Source: Chloranthus sessilifolius
Taxonomy: Eukaryota > Streptophyta > Magnoliopsida > Chloranthales > Chloranthaceae
Reading direction: 5' to 3'
NCBI GenBank assembly: GCA_021018995.1
Contig: CM037593.1
Location: 37,213,810 to 37,277,809, forward strand
DNA length: 64,000 nucleotides
The notes beneath the pieces are model-generated. The model saw only the letters and a program-made list of their open reading frames with translations, was not told where the DNA came from and searched no databases. A program made the translations under genes and the position numbers. Shown here one piece after another: positions 43,237-55,103 of this stretch (position 1 is the stretch's first letter; every line of letters starts with the position of its first letter).

Positions 43237-44212
43237 TGTTAGATATTTACCAAATAAATATTTATTACTTTAATAATATTTATCTATTATTAATTTAATA
43301 ATATTTATTTATTTTTAAATGGTTCTTTAAAGTGATTGATTCCATATTAAAAGGATGCTTTTAACCTTCAAGTCAAAATTACTTAAATTTTGAATTAATA
43401 TTGGAGGGAAATTTTTCCCACCATAAGTTTAAAAGTGTTGTAAATGTTTTGTCCCACCTCACTATTTTACAAGAAAATTCATGGCTTATATATGGAAACT
43501 CACCTTCCATATTGTTTGGCTTAATAAGAAGAACACAGCTCATAGCGGTGGTTCGCCGCCGCGCACGCGCGCGCGTGTGCGATGTGCGAATGGCGCAATT
43601 GGCGCTTTTAAGGCGCACTTCGCACGACCGCATCGTCGCGAGGAGCGACCGGGCACGGATTGACTTCGCACGTGTGCACCACATGTGTGCATTAGGCAGT
43701 TTCCGACCGTTCAAGGAAACGGTCGGATTTCGGATTCGAACAAACAGTTACGATTTCGAATTCAGACAAATCAGTTGACCAAAAGATGTAACTGTTCGGA
43801 TGTGAACCGTTGGATCCTTGCAACCGTTGATCGGATCGATCAGGGCCCTCGATTGCAAGCAACCGACAGACACAACCGCCCCTGAAAAGGTGCTCCGAAA
43901 GTTATAAATAGAGGCCAGAGGAGGGATTCTAAACACTTGCAATTTTCGAATCTTACATCTGAGCCCTCAGAATTCGTGTGCAAACCAGAGCATTCTGCGT
44001 CTTCGTTTCGTTGGGTCGCACACTACAGTGCAACGTAGCGTAGTGTGTGACAGATCAGTTCTTCACCGAGGCTTCATTGTATCCTGGAGGCGAATTTGCC
44101 GATATCCCGTTGCATATAGGGGGGAAATATTGTCTTAAAGACAGCGATCTAATCGCGCCTTGAAGCAATTTTCCGGTCTATTTTTTGTCAATCTTTGTGC
44201 AATACACTAACA
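43237..44212 (+). repeat. Copia-B 3' LTR (976 bp)
   Basis: Starts TGTTAGATATTTACC and ends GTGCAATACACTAACA. TATAAATA at 43903-43910 is a good TATA box. GC-rich DNA with an alternating CG/TG stretch (43561-43581) lies about 330 bp upstream of it. Frames on both strands in this GC-rich part are not recognised and mirror one another. Confidence 0.9.
43903..43910 (+). promoter_or_regulatory. TATA box in Copia-B LTR
   Basis: TATAAATA followed about 30 bp later by CTAAACACTTGC, a plausible transcription start region. Inference from sequence only. Confidence 0.6.
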
Positions 44213-44403
44213 ATAAAGTCCCTTAGGGCTCCTTCGAGAGTTTTTTCTGCCTAGAATCTAAGATTTTATGCAAAATCTTAGTGAAGACTATGTTCGAGAG
44301 TTTTGGTTGGAAACCGAGAATCTGAAGCATTTCCGAGTGAAAGGGGCGTTTGAACGTGCAGATTAGCTCAGATTTGATGATGTTGAGTATACTTCACTTT
44401 TAC

Positions 44404-44453
44404 TCTCTCTCTCTCTCTAAAAACCCTTCTTTATATCTCTCTCTCTCTCTCTC
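44404..44453. repeat. (CT)n microsatellite
   Basis: Two CTCTCT runs separated by AAAAACCCTTCTTTATAT, just upstream of the short ORF at 44488. Such tracts are common in plant 5' leaders. Confidence 0.9.
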
Positions 44454-44487
44454 GAAAAACCCATCAAAATCCAATTCCATTTCAGCC

Positions 44488-44671
44488 ATGGCGATCTTAG
44501 AAAAGCTTTTGGCCTCTTCTCCTCTCCACCGCCCTCTTCTTTGTCGCCGTCGTCGTCTTCGGCCAGATTTTTCCATCGGAATCTGATGTCATCAGCGATA
44601 AAACCGGCGCCGATCTCATCAATTTTGCCGCAGGCCAGCCGGAAGAAGCTGATGGGCAGAAGTTGCAGTGA
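44488..44671 (+). pseudogene. Possible small membrane-protein ORF, frameshifted
   Basis: An ATG in good context (CAGCCATGGCG) follows a CT-rich leader-like tract. After about four codons a one-base shift would enter a frame encoding PLLLSTALFFVAVVVFGQIF, a convincing hydrophobic segment. An acidic tail ending GQPEEADGQKLQ and a stop at 44669-44671 follow. It looks like a short secreted or single-pass protein. I do not recognise a family; as sequenced, the ATG frame ends at 44586. Confidence 0.4.
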
Positions 44672-44759
44672 GAAGATTCGAACCCTCTCCTCCGTCTCTT
44701 CCTTCTGTTCATTTGGTAGTGAAATGAAATGTGATGTAAATGTAAATTTGGAGTAGAAA

Positions 44760-47018
44760 AATAATGTTTAATTACATTTCGGTTCTTCTACCATTTTGCG
44801 TTATTTATTTATTTTTCAGTAGGTGTTTAACAATACCACCATTGATTGCGCTCCCTCGGCCTCCCACAAAATCTTAATTTTAAATTGTGTAGATGTGATT
44901 AAATTAAAATAGGGATAAATGGCTCTTGAGTCTTGACTGACATTTAAACACCAAATGCCTTTTAAATGATCTTTCACTATTAAAATGTCATTTTTTATCT
45001 CACACCATTGAAGTGTGATTTATCATTGTGCCATGTGGCACACATCTATAATCAATCTAAATTTCGCAAGTGGCAATCTATTGTTGAAACTTGAAACATG
45101 CCTCAACCAAAGGATCATGCTTTTAAATGGATATAAACCATCCGATCAGTGAACGGTGAACTTTAATATTAGCCATCAAATTAAGTAAAACCGTTGGTAT
45201 TAGAGTGCACAGATCGGATGATTCGAGTCTCCCAAAAAGTGTGATATTTGGACCATAGATCTTTAATTGATGATGTATCTTTGATGGTAAGAATTTTCAA
45301 AATTATAAACCAATAAATGGTGTAAGATCGTTTAAAGACCATCTAATCAAAGTATTTTTGTGGGTCCAAGTCGTGAACTAACCACCATCTACAGGTTCTA
45401 TGAATTTCTAAATTGGATGGCTATGATTCTCCAAAATATCATGCCATGTAGGTGCATCGTACTGTGTTCTGTTTGGCTCTCTCTATGAGCTATGCCGACG
45501 GTATAAACCGCCGGGAACAATTTTTTGGCGATTTTAAATTTCTGCCATGAAAATTGTCTAACTCTAGTTACTAGAAAGATTGACCTTTTCTCGGCGGTTA
45601 CAATTGCCAGGAAAGGAAACTTATTGCCGACGGAATAAAACCACCGGGAACACCGTCGGGTATTAGTGGCAAATTTTAAAAGTAATGGCCATTAATTTAT
45701 TTAATTTTAGTTTTTATTTCATGCCTTTTTATTTTCAAGTAAATTGTTAAGGAGAATAAAAGCTTTGGTCTAATATCTTTTTAATTAATGCATTGTTCTT
45801 TTTTTTCTTTTTTTTTTTAATGTTTATGTCTTTTCAATTCAAATAAAATGGTAAGGGAAATGAGGTTTAAGCCAAATTTTTCATAAGTTGATGTAATTTC
45901 TTTACTTTATGTCATTTAATTTTTATTTTTTATTTTATGCACTTTATTTTTCTGATTCTAGCTAGTTAGAATGGAGATTCAAATTAAGAAAGTTGAGTTG
46001 AGAGAGAGATTAAGAAGAGGAAGATTGACACCTTTCTAAATCCGAACCTTTCATTTAATTCAATATGATCAAGAGCATAATGAAGACCATTGTGAGGATT
46101 GTGAATTGCTAAATTCATACATCGAAGTTAAGATGAACTCCTAACTTAATTTCTTATGTAATTTTAATTTGAATTTTTATGATCCATTATTTTAATGATC
46201 ATTTTCTATTTCAATACTTTTAATCCTATGAGGCTTTTTGTTATTTGATTTTCAAGTCAATTATAAAGATTATTAGTATGGTTAAGGACTTCCTCCTTTT
46301 TATACTAGATGGTTCGATAAAATTTCACTTTTCTATCAAGTAATTTAAGGAAGATTAGTATGATCGGATATGAGAATGATCGAAAACATCTCTGATTCAT
46401 TTAAGAGAAATAAGAAATTTTAGTAATAAAAATTTTTATCCGACTAAGAGAACTTTTAGATTTACGTGATGAGTTGTCAGAAAAAGAAGATTGCCTTTGT
46501 AGAATTTAAATATTTTTAATTGGATCAAGATTAGTGGCGTCTAGATTTTATATCTTAATTATTAATTCAATGATTAACAAAAAAAAGATTTTTGAAAGAG
46601 AGTTAGGTGTGGATTATAAACTTTGATATCATTTCTTAATAGAAATTTTCTCCAATTTATCTAATTTTTAATTTTATCTCTCGTCTACAAAGTTTTTATC
46701 TCCAAACATAAGATTTAGATATTTCAATTAATTAATTGGATTAGTTAAGTGGGATTTTAAAATTTAGTTTCCATAGACAATCTCTGAGGAATCGACACTC
46801 GCAATACTTACCCATTGTTATACATTAATTCGTATACTTGTGAGTTTTTAATTTGAATTCTGATAATTTTAGAAGTGTTTAATTGAGGTGATTTTTGGGT
46901 TTATTTTGTAACCGGAATTTGAACAACAAATGGTAGAGGAATAATGTTCCAGGTTATTGATTGTTTGGGCCGTATGGGAGGTTGATGGCACTAGGATGAT
47001 GGGGTCTTGTTGTAGGGA
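44760..47018. other. AT-rich intergenic DNA, no gene seen
   Basis: No conserved protein in any frame. Two direct repeats containing GCCGACGG and CCGGGAAC (45493-45518 and 45624-45651), with an intervening CTCGGCGGTTACAA, resemble subterminal repeats of a CACTA-type element. No CACTA terminus was found. Confidence 0.55.
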
Positions 47019-47023
47019 CAATG
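47019..47023. repeat. Copia-D target-site duplication (left)
   Basis: CAATG, repeated at 51864-51868. Confidence 0.88.
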
Positions 47024-47429
47024 TGTTAGAATTATAAGCTAGACCGACCCATTTGGCCCATTTTGTCTTTTGGGTCATTGGCCCATTTGCAATTATATTG
47101 GTCAATCTTGGAACTCTTTTTTATTATAGGAAATTGGTATATTTAATGTAATGTCTTGAGAATATGGAATATACTTTGAGAATGTAATTTTCTATCTTTT
47201 TCTAGGCTAGGTAGTTGCTTTGGAAGTGTATATTTATTCCCGATTTTGTATTGTGGGCTATTTTTATCACTCATGTATTTTCATTTTACAAGTCATATAA
47301 ATGAAATTTGAAAGGTTCTAAGTAGTATATCACTTTAGTCTTCATTTTTGGTATTTTTCTACACAAGAGAACAACTTTCTTCTCTTTAGAGTGTCATCTT
47401 CTTCCAATCCTAATTGGTGTAATCCAATA
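47024..47429 (+). repeat. Copia-D 5' LTR
   Basis: Starts TGTTAGAATTATAAGCTAG. The minus-strand frame crossing its edge is not a gene. Confidence 0.94.
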
Positions 47430-47432
47430 AAG

Positions 47433-47444
47433 TGGTATCAAAGC
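47433..47444 (+). other. Copia-D primer-binding site
   Basis: TGGTATCAAAGC follows the LTR, matching the tRNA-Met complement with one difference. Confidence 0.88.
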
Positions 47445-47453
47445 TTGAGATTC

Positions 47454-48310
47454 ATGACTTCCAAAATGTTACAACCTCAACTTCCTCGTTTTATCGGTAA
47501 GAACAACAATCAATGGAGTATTCAAATGAAGGTTTTATATGGGTCTCAAGATTTGTGAGATATTGCTGAGACCGGATATGTAGAACCGGAGGATCAAGCG
47601 GCTCTCACACAAGCTCAACTCAATGAGTTGAAAGAAAATCGTAAGACAAGAAGGCTTTGTTCTTCATCTATCAAGCTGTGGATGAAGTTATTTTTGAAAG
47701 AATTTCATCGGTGACATTGGCAAAGCAAGCATGGGATACTCTCAATATTTCATACAAAGGCGAAGATAAAGTCAAATTGGTGCGGCTCCAAACTCTTCGA
47801 AGTGAGTTTGATTCTATAAGAATGAAGGATTCGGAAGCAGTTGAAGATTTTTTCAATCGAGTAATTTCTCTCGTTAATCAATTAAGGATTAATGGTGAAA
47901 ATCTTCAAGATCAAAGAATTGTAGAAAAAATTCTTAGAAGTTTGACTCGTAAGTTTGAATATATTGTTGTTGCAATTGAAGAATCTAAGGATTTATCTAC
48001 TTTGTCTTTGGAAAGTTTGTTGGGATCGCTTCAATCCTATGAACTTCGTATGAAGCAATTTGATTCTTCTCCTTTAGAGCAAGCTTTTCAAACTCAAATT
48101 TCTTTTAAGAAAGTTCTAGAGGTGGAAGAGGAAGACATTCTAATCGCGGACGAGGAAGGCATAATGGAGGAAGATATCAAGCAAAAGAAAGAGATGAAGA
48201 TGAGTCATCTTCGCCATCAAGAGAAAGGGGAAGAGGAAGAGGCCGATCTTTTCTTTCTAATGTTCAATATTATCATTGTCAAAAATATAGTCACACCATA
48301 AAATTTTATA
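47454..48310 (+). pseudogene. Copia-D gag
   Basis: Starts MTSKMLQPQLPRFIGKNNNQ; a stop follows GSQDL at about 47556 (Trp-type TGA). A frameshift near 47645 leads into FERISSVTLAKQAWDTLNIS and the UBN2-type gag core. A second shift near 48115 leads to an Arg/Gly-rich stretch and a degenerate knuckle (YYHCQKYSHTIKFY) that has lost its first and last Cys. Confidence 0.88.
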
Positions 48311-51300
48311 GAAAAAGATTGGCGGAAGAAGAAAAAAATGAATCAAATTTTGTTCAAGAGAACAACCAAAGTAAGGAAGATGATACTCTCTTTCTTGCTT
48401 GCAATGTTCAAGAAGTTGCATTCAATGAAGATTGGTATCTTGATAGTGGTTGTAGTAACCACATGACGGGCAACAAAGGCGTATTTGTCACTTTGGATGA
48501 ATCTATTCAAAGTGAAGTAAGGACCGACGATGATAAACGACTTTCCGTAAAGGGAAGTGGTGATATTCTTGTTCAATCAAAGAAAGGCATCAAACGCATC
48601 TCAAATGTTTTCTATGTACCCGGCCTCAAGCACAATCTTCTAAGTGTTGGACAACTCCTTTTGAAAGGACATAATGTTTATTTCAAAGGAGATGTATGTG
48701 AAATCAAGAATATGAACAATGCTCTCATTGCCAAAGTAAAGATGACTCCAAACAAGATGTTTCCACTTAAGTTTCAAAATGAAGTTCTTCTTTGCTTCAA
48801 TTCTATCATCTAAGACAAATCATGGCTATGACATCTTTGGTATGGCCACTTGAGTTTTAGCTCGTTGATTCTCATGTGCAAAAATCACATGGTGAGAGAC
48901 ATGACAAATATAGATCGCAAAGATCAAGTTTGTGAAGGATGCGCACTCGGAAAGCATCAAAGAAATTCTTTTCCGGTTGAAAAAGCTTGGAGGGCATCAA
49001 ATCCTCTTGAGCTTGTTCATTTGGACTTATGCGGGCCTATGCACACCACTTCTATTGGCGGTAATTGTTATTTTCTCACTTTTATTGACGATTATAGTCG
49101 TAAATCTTGGGTTTATTTTCTCAAAGAAAAATCAGAGGTATTTAGCCACTTCAAAACATTTAAGGCCTTGGTTGAAAAGCAAAGTGATTTTATGTTGAAA
49201 ACTTTACGTACCGATCAAGGTGGTGAATATGTTTCTCATGATTTTAAGAATTTCTTAAAAGATAATGGCATTCAGCATCAATTAATCACTCGATACACAC
49301 CTTAAGAAAATGGAATTGCCGAAAGAAAAAATAGAACACTTATGGAATTGGCTAAAAGTATGTTAAAAGCCAAAGGGATGCCAAATATATTTTGGGTCGA
49401 AGCCGTTTCATGTGCCAACTATCTTTTGAATCGTGCCTTATCCAAAAGTGTTGAAGGCATGACACCACAAGAAGCATGGAATGGACACAAACCATGTGTT
49501 GCGCATTTAAGGATATTTGGTAGCATTGCATATTCTCATATGCCGGATGAAAGAAGAAAAAAATTGGATGATAAATCTGGAAAATGTATTCTTATTGGTT
49601 ATAGTGAAACTTCAAAGGCATACAAATTGTTTAATCCTATCACCGAGAAAACTATCATAAGTAGAGATGTAAAATTTAATGAAGAAGAAGCCTGGGATTG
49701 GGATTTCCAAGAAAAGACACAAAAGTCTATTTGTGTCAATGAAGAAGAATTGAAAGATGCTCAAAATTGTGAGCATGAAGATGATAGAACTTCCTCTCCA
49801 TCTTCATCTTCACCATCTTCATCATCATCATCATCATCAAGTTCTAATTCTCCTCCAAAGAAGACCAAAAGCATCAATGAAATTTATGAAGCATCAAGAA
49901 GACTTTTTGATGAAGATGAAATTAACTTTTTAATGAAGAAGCATCTCAAGAAGAAAAGTGAAATCATGCAATGAATCAAGAAATTGACTCCATCAAAAGA
50001 AATGAGACTTGGGAGTTAACAGAACTTCCAAATGGGCACAAATCCATTGGTGTGAAATTGATATATAAAACTAAGTTAAATACAAAAGGTGAAGTTGAAA
50101 GGCACAAAGCTCGGTTAGTGGTGAAAGGCTATAAGCAAAGACATGGCATAGACTTCAATGAAGTTTTTACTCCCGTTGCTCGGCTTGAGACTATTAGATT
50201 GGTCTTAGCATTGGCGGCTCAAAGAAATTGGAAGGTTTATCAAACGGATGTCAAATCAGCATTCTTAAATGAAATTCTTGAAGAAGTTTATGTTGATCAA
50301 CCTCCCGGGTATGTTGAAAAGGGTAAAGAGTACAAAGATTGTAGATTGAAGAAAACACTTTACGGTTTAAAGCAAGCACCAATGACATGGTATAGTCGTA
50401 TTGATGGGTACTTCATGAAGAATGGATTCAAAAGGTATCCTTTTGAACACTCTCTCTACATCAAAGAAAATACTCAAGGTGAGTTCTTAGTTGTTTATTC
50501 ATATGTTGATGATTTAATTTTTATCGGCAATAATTTAAGCATATGTGATGAATTTAAAAAATCCATGATACTTGAGTTTGAGATAATCGATATGGGTCTT
50601 CTACATTTCTTTCTTGGCATTGAAGTAAAGCAAAATGAAGATGAGATTTTATATCTCAAAAGAAGTATGCAAAAGATTTATTGAAAAAGTTTAGAATGGA
50701 AGATGCAAATCCTATTTACACTCCAATGGAGGTTGGTTTGAAACTTAGCAAAAATGATAATAAAAAAAGAGTTAATGAAACTCTTTACCGGAGTCTTGTT
50801 GGTAGCCTCATGTACTTGACCGCTACAAGACTGGATATTATGTTTGCGGTTAGCATGATTAGTCGTTTCATGAAATCACCTAGAAGAAGTCATTGGAATG
50901 CCGAAAAGAGAATTTTGCGATATGTATGTGGTATCATTAATGATGGTATACATTACCAAAGGGTTCAAAATTCGTGTTTGGTTGGATATTGTGATAGTGA
51001 TTGGGGTGGAAGTGTCGATGATGGCAAAAGCACTTTCGGTTACAATTTTAATATTAGTTCGGGTTCAATTTCATGGACTTCAAAGAAACAAGTTGTTGCT
51101 CTCTCTACAACCGAAGCGGAGTACATTTCATTAGCATTGGCCGTTTGTCAAACACTTTGGTTAAGATGGGTTTTAGAAGAACTTAAGCATTCATTAATTG
51201 ACGCTACAACTTTGTTTTGTGATAATCGTTAGCCATTGTACTGACCAAGAATCTCGCTTTTCACTACAAAAGTAAGCACATTCGAATTTAGTATCATTTC

Positions 51301-51432
51301 ATCCGTGACTTGATCAATGATGGTGAAATTGATGTGAAACCTTGAAAATCACAAGATCAAATAGCGAATATTTTTACAAAGGCATTGAAGAAAGAAACGT
51401 TTATCAAGATCAAAGAAAAGTTCGGCGTTTGA
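48311..51432 (+). pseudogene. Copia-D pol
   Basis: Protease WYLDSGCSNHMTG (about 48433), GAG-pre-integrase, integrase (VHLDLCGPMHTTSIGG, RTDQGGEYVS, ENGIAERKNRT), a Ser-rich linker encoded by TCATCATC repeats (49795-49855), RT with VYQTDVKSAFLN, YGLKQAP and an intact YSYVDDLIF (about 50498), and RNase H (GYCDSDWGG, STTEAEYISL, IANIFTKALKKETF) ending at 51430-51432. Stops at 48811-48813 and 49303-49305 (both CAA-to-TAA type) and in DKSWL-stop (near 48829). Frameshifts near 49970, 50680 and 51230. Confidence 0.93.
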
Positions 51433-51453
51433 TCGGTCTAGCTCAAGGGGGGC

Positions 51454-51863
51454 TGTTAGAATTATAAGCTAGACCGACCCATTTGGCCTATTTTGTCTTT
51501 TGGGTCATTGGCCCATTTGCAATTATATTGGTCAATCTTAGAACTCTTTTTTGTTATAGGAAATTGGTATATTTAATGTAGTGTCTTGAAAATATGGAAT
51601 ATACTTTGAGAATATAATTTTCTATCTTTTTTTAGGCTAGGTAGTTGCTTTGGAAGTGTATGTTTATATATTCCCGATTTTGTATTGTGGGCTATTTTTA
51701 TCACTCATGTATTTTCATTTTACAAGTCATATGAATGAAATTTGAAAGGTTCTAAGTAGTATATCACTTTAGTCTTCATTTTTGGTGTTTTTCTACACAA
51801 GAGAACAATTTTCTTCTCTTTAGAGTGTCATCTTCTTCCAATCCTAGTTGGTGTAATCCAACG
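51454..51863 (+). repeat. Copia-D 3' LTR
   Basis: 410 bp, matching 47024-47429 with few differences, including an extra TATA near 51665. Confidence 0.94.
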
Positions 51864-51899
51864 CAATGGGTGAATTTATTGTACTAAGAACTTTTGTGG

Positions 51900-52480
51900 G
51901 TGGAGTTGGGGAGTATATTGGTTGAACAGTTACGACGGGCACTTGAATTTCTTCACGATGTTGTAGCGCATGCTAACTAATAGATGAGCTCTCTTCAACA
52001 GTATGTAACTTGAACCAATAGGACATGTCTGTAAACGAAACAAGCTCCTCCTAAAATTCATAAGACGTATCGCGAGAATTTTTACATGGATATAACTTTG
52101 GGGACTACATCCCAAAAATATACATGGATATAACTTAGGGCAAAACTTATTTTCTCCATGATCACTTAGATATGTGGGCAAAACATTTGTCTTTGAATAC
52201 CACCTGCATTTTGATGCTCAATAAATGATGTAGAGGAGTCCTCACCGCCAGTCACATTCAAATATTTTAGCCTTTTTGTGAAATCGATTTTCTATTTAGT
52301 CAAATCCAAAAAATTTGTCTTCATATGACACAGGTCACTGAATAGCTGCAAGATCATCACAAATAGTTTTAAATTTGCGAATGAATTCATTACCTTTTCA
52401 AGGTAACTGCAATTGTCGTCTCAATTGCAATTCTCCATCCTTGGAGTCTTGAGCAAAGGTTTGCTCCAGACAATACGTGA
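51900..52480 (-). pseudogene. Decayed minus-strand Copia fragment
   Basis: On the minus strand a gag piece (FIRKFKTICDDLAAIQ, about 52390-52330) precedes a piece resembling the integrase C-terminal region (LSDHGENKFCPKLYPCIFLG, about 52170-52110). The order is right for Copia, but most of the polyprotein is missing, so this is an internally deleted relic. No LTRs were found. Confidence 0.6.
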
Positions 52481-52499
52481 AGTTTGAAATCTGACAACA

Positions 52500-53490
52500 G
52501 TGGAGGGGACTTCTTCTGTCATGGTTGCCATCAGCCATGACTTCAGCATTCGATCAAATTTCCTCCATTCAACGAACAAAGGGTTGATGGTGAGGATTGC
52601 CCGAGTTACATATAGCCCAAAGGCGATGTGGGACTATCATTCACACCCCCTCACATGTAACATGTCTCTCTACGTCCCTGTGGTACCTGCTCAAGGATTG
52701 CCCAAGTTATATATTACACAAGGCTTCCAGCCCACAGGCGATGTGGGACTATCCTTCACTGTTGTCCTCCATGAACTCTATTGGTTCTTGCATGGTGCCA
52801 TCAACAAAGCTTTCCAATCTTCTACTCCGATCAGAGATCACATCTGCATTTTCCAAATTGTGTAGTTGGTTGGAATAAGCTTGAAGGAAACATAGATTCC
52901 TATGGACAGGGACTGTGACTGAGAGGAAGATGAGTTGTCGTGTTGAGTGCCATAGAAACAAATTAAAGATAAGATAATTTGAAAAAAAAAAAAAACCCAA
53001 TATCTTAAAGCCCTAATACCATAAAGAAGAAGGATAAGAGACTTAAAATTAAATAACCATTCACCTCAGCATGTTGGATCAGCTACTATTATTTTTGTAT
53101 TTATAATATTTACATAAATTCCAAATCTTGAGGCTATCAGATACAGTACAAGAAGAAATCAAAATATTCAAAACACATGGGTAGTCCTTGTACACATATC
53201 CAACACCAATTTAAACTTGAAGAGATTGTTGCTAGAGTATTTTCAAGTTTGTTATTAGCGCCTGTTTATCTCCACAGAGGTTGTTTTCATATTCTCTTGG
53301 CTGATAATGTATATCTCCGACCTATGATGTGGTGGATAACATGGATGGGTCTGATGTGGGCTCTGAGGTGGAGCATCTACTGTGAACTGATTCTTATCAT
53401 ACCCAAGCTCTTAATAATATTTTCCTTGACGTTGACGTATGGGCAAGAAGATTTCGACTTCATGGTATGTATGGCTGCATATGGTATAGC
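52500..53490. other. No gene recognised; one local duplication
   Basis: Two related blocks (52588-52641 and 52695-52760) share GGATTGCCC, AAGTTA and GGCGATGTGGGACTATC. The plus-strand frame across them (52500-52865) reads the duplicated DNA and has no family resemblance. The remainder is AT-rich. Confidence 0.55.
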
Positions 53491-53491
53491 A

Positions 53492-53868
53492 CTCTGTTAG
53501 CCCCTGCCACCGCAAAGTTCACTTGCTTTAAGTGGTTCTCATTTTCTTTTCTAACTCCCCGCAGAAGAGGATTTACCCGCTCTAACAGCAACCTCCCTGC
53601 TCTCTACTAACTCCCTACCAGAGCAAATAAAATTTACTCCAGCAACGAGTGAGTAGAGAAGAGGGTAGAATTAATTATTGAATGAGTAAATCCCACATAA
53701 AATCTTGCTATACAAGGAGTTATCAAGGAGAAGGGGTACCTGCTAAAGAAAGTAACATGATGTTAGCAAAGAGGATGGGAACCTGCTAAAGCAAGTAGCA
53801 GGATGTCAGCAAAGAGGATAGGAACCTGCTAAAGCATTTGAACTCTACTATGGCAGGGGCTAACAGAG
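53492..53868. mobile_element. Small TIR element (MITE)
   Basis: Perfect 18-bp inverted ends: CTCTGTTAGCCCCTGCCA at 53492-53509 and its complement at 53851-53868. The 377-bp element has no coding capacity. Its right half holds about three units of a 40-bp direct repeat containing AGCAAAGAGGATGGGAACC and TGCTAAAGC. I could not see a clear target duplication, so the superfamily is open. Confidence 0.75.
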
Positions 53869-54204
53869 AACTATGTCATACGCAACCTATATATCTCTTG
53901 AAGTAAGGTAAACTTGGTGCCATGAAGATGTCGACTTTAAAGAATGGATCACACCGTTTGTATCAAGAATTTGAGGATTAAATATTTGGAGCTAATCCTA
54001 ATTACTATTAGCCTAACATCAGTTCACTCTCCAGAAGGTTCATCAGTTATGCGACGTCAACTTCATTTGCAACAAATGACTCCACGTCAGCTTTAGTTGT
54101 AACAACAAATAGATTCCCTTTCTTGAAGCCTCTATCACTGCAATATATATACAGATAATTCTTGTACTGAAATTTAAGAAAAGAGAGAGAAATAGAAAGA
54201 GAAA

Positions 54205-54330
54205 TTTACAGAATCGACCTTGTCAGATACACTTTTTTTGTCAAAGACCCTATATTTTCACCTTTATCCAAACCGACTAGCTTTTAGCTAAGCCACTTCC
54301 AGCTAATACAAAAAGTCTCAAATACCCCTT
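54205..54330. repeat. Diverged copy of the MULE left-end sequence
   Basis: Related in direct orientation to 54648-54780: both contain AAATTTAC, TCGACC, TGTCAGATACAC and TTTCACCTTTATCCAAACC in the same order. Confidence 0.75.
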
Positions 54331-55103
54331 ACAATTTTTATCGTTTTACATAGTTTAAAATTTGAAAATTTTGCATTTTTTTATATTTATGCGATATAAA
54401 GCTACATCTATGTCATCTAATTTGAAGGTTATAATATAAATATCGATGGTGCCAGTCGATATGACTCATTAAACGGTCAACATCGACTGATTAATGAGTC
54501 GATGCTGACTATAGAGATAAAAAATAGCAAATGAAAAGTAAAGAAAATAGTGACATTGCTAGTGAATTAAATGCCTTTGGCTTTATGTGGACGAAGACGT
54601 GCCATCATTGGTGTTATGGGTTTATTTGATGGGACGCTTCTTTTTTGGGAAATTTACCTGATCGACCCTGTCAGATACACCTTTTACGTCAGAAGCCCTA
54701 TAGTTTCACCTTTATCCAAACCAACCAGCTCCAAGCCTAGCCGACCCTAAGGAGAGTAAAAGGTCCAAATTACCCCCTTCTATGACTTCCTTTAACCAAC
54801 AAAGCATCCTCTTCTTTATTTTATCCTGCAAAAAAGTTAGAGGTGCAAAACCTTAGACGACGTCTCCTTCCTTAGTCTGATCTGCTCCGATCTGCTACTT
54901 CGAAGAAGAAAACAGAGGCTTGGGAGAAGAAGCCCCTGCATTTATCCATTGTGGCAAGAAGACCCTGCAGTTTGTCCTTGTGGCGCGAGGTATCCTACTT
55001 AAACCCCATTTTCAGTTTATTAGTGCCTCTTAATGATGCAGTATCTCCTATTCGTACAGTATAAGAAAGTCTGTATATCCTTGGATCGTTTTTTTTTTAA
55101 AAT

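Larger units (their letters stand above)
29288..44212 (+). mobile_element. Copia-B, Ty1/copia element with abnormal 5' end
   Basis: Plus-strand gag-pol (29463-33332, continuing at 42552) is followed by a polypurine tract and a 976-bp 3' LTR. No direct 5' LTR exists. Instead the left end is an inverted copy of the last 154 bp of the LTR, so both outer ends read TGTTAGTGTATTGCAC inwards. Flanks AAAAA (29283-29287) and ATAAA (44213-44217) could be a 5-bp duplication with one change. Copia-C is inserted at 33333. Excluding it, the element is about 5.7 kb. Confidence 0.88.
47024..51863 (+). mobile_element. Copia-D, Ty1/copia LTR retrotransposon
   Basis: A compact 4.84-kb element with LTRs of 406 and 410 bp, PBS, purine tract (AAGGGGGGC) and TSD CAATG. 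The LTR ends read AATA (left) and AACG (right) where AACA is expected, one mutation each. It encodes gag and a full Copia pol, broken by stops and frameshifts. Confidence 0.94.

Noticed and set aside
43401..43778. Overlapping 110-125-codon frames on both strands in the Copia-B LTR
   Set aside because: They lie in the GC-rich part of an LTR upstream of its TATA box and mirror one another.
44672..44690. GGTTCGAATC on the minus strand as a tRNA T-loop
   Set aside because: No acceptor, D or anticodon arms can be built around it.
45493..45651. Complete CACTA element
   Set aside because: Only subterminal-like GCCGACGG/CCGGGAAC repeats are present; no CACTA termini or TSD could be found.
52500..52865. 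121-codon plus-strand frame
   Set aside because: It covers a local duplication, lacks any recognisable domain and lies beside a decayed minus-strand Copia piece.
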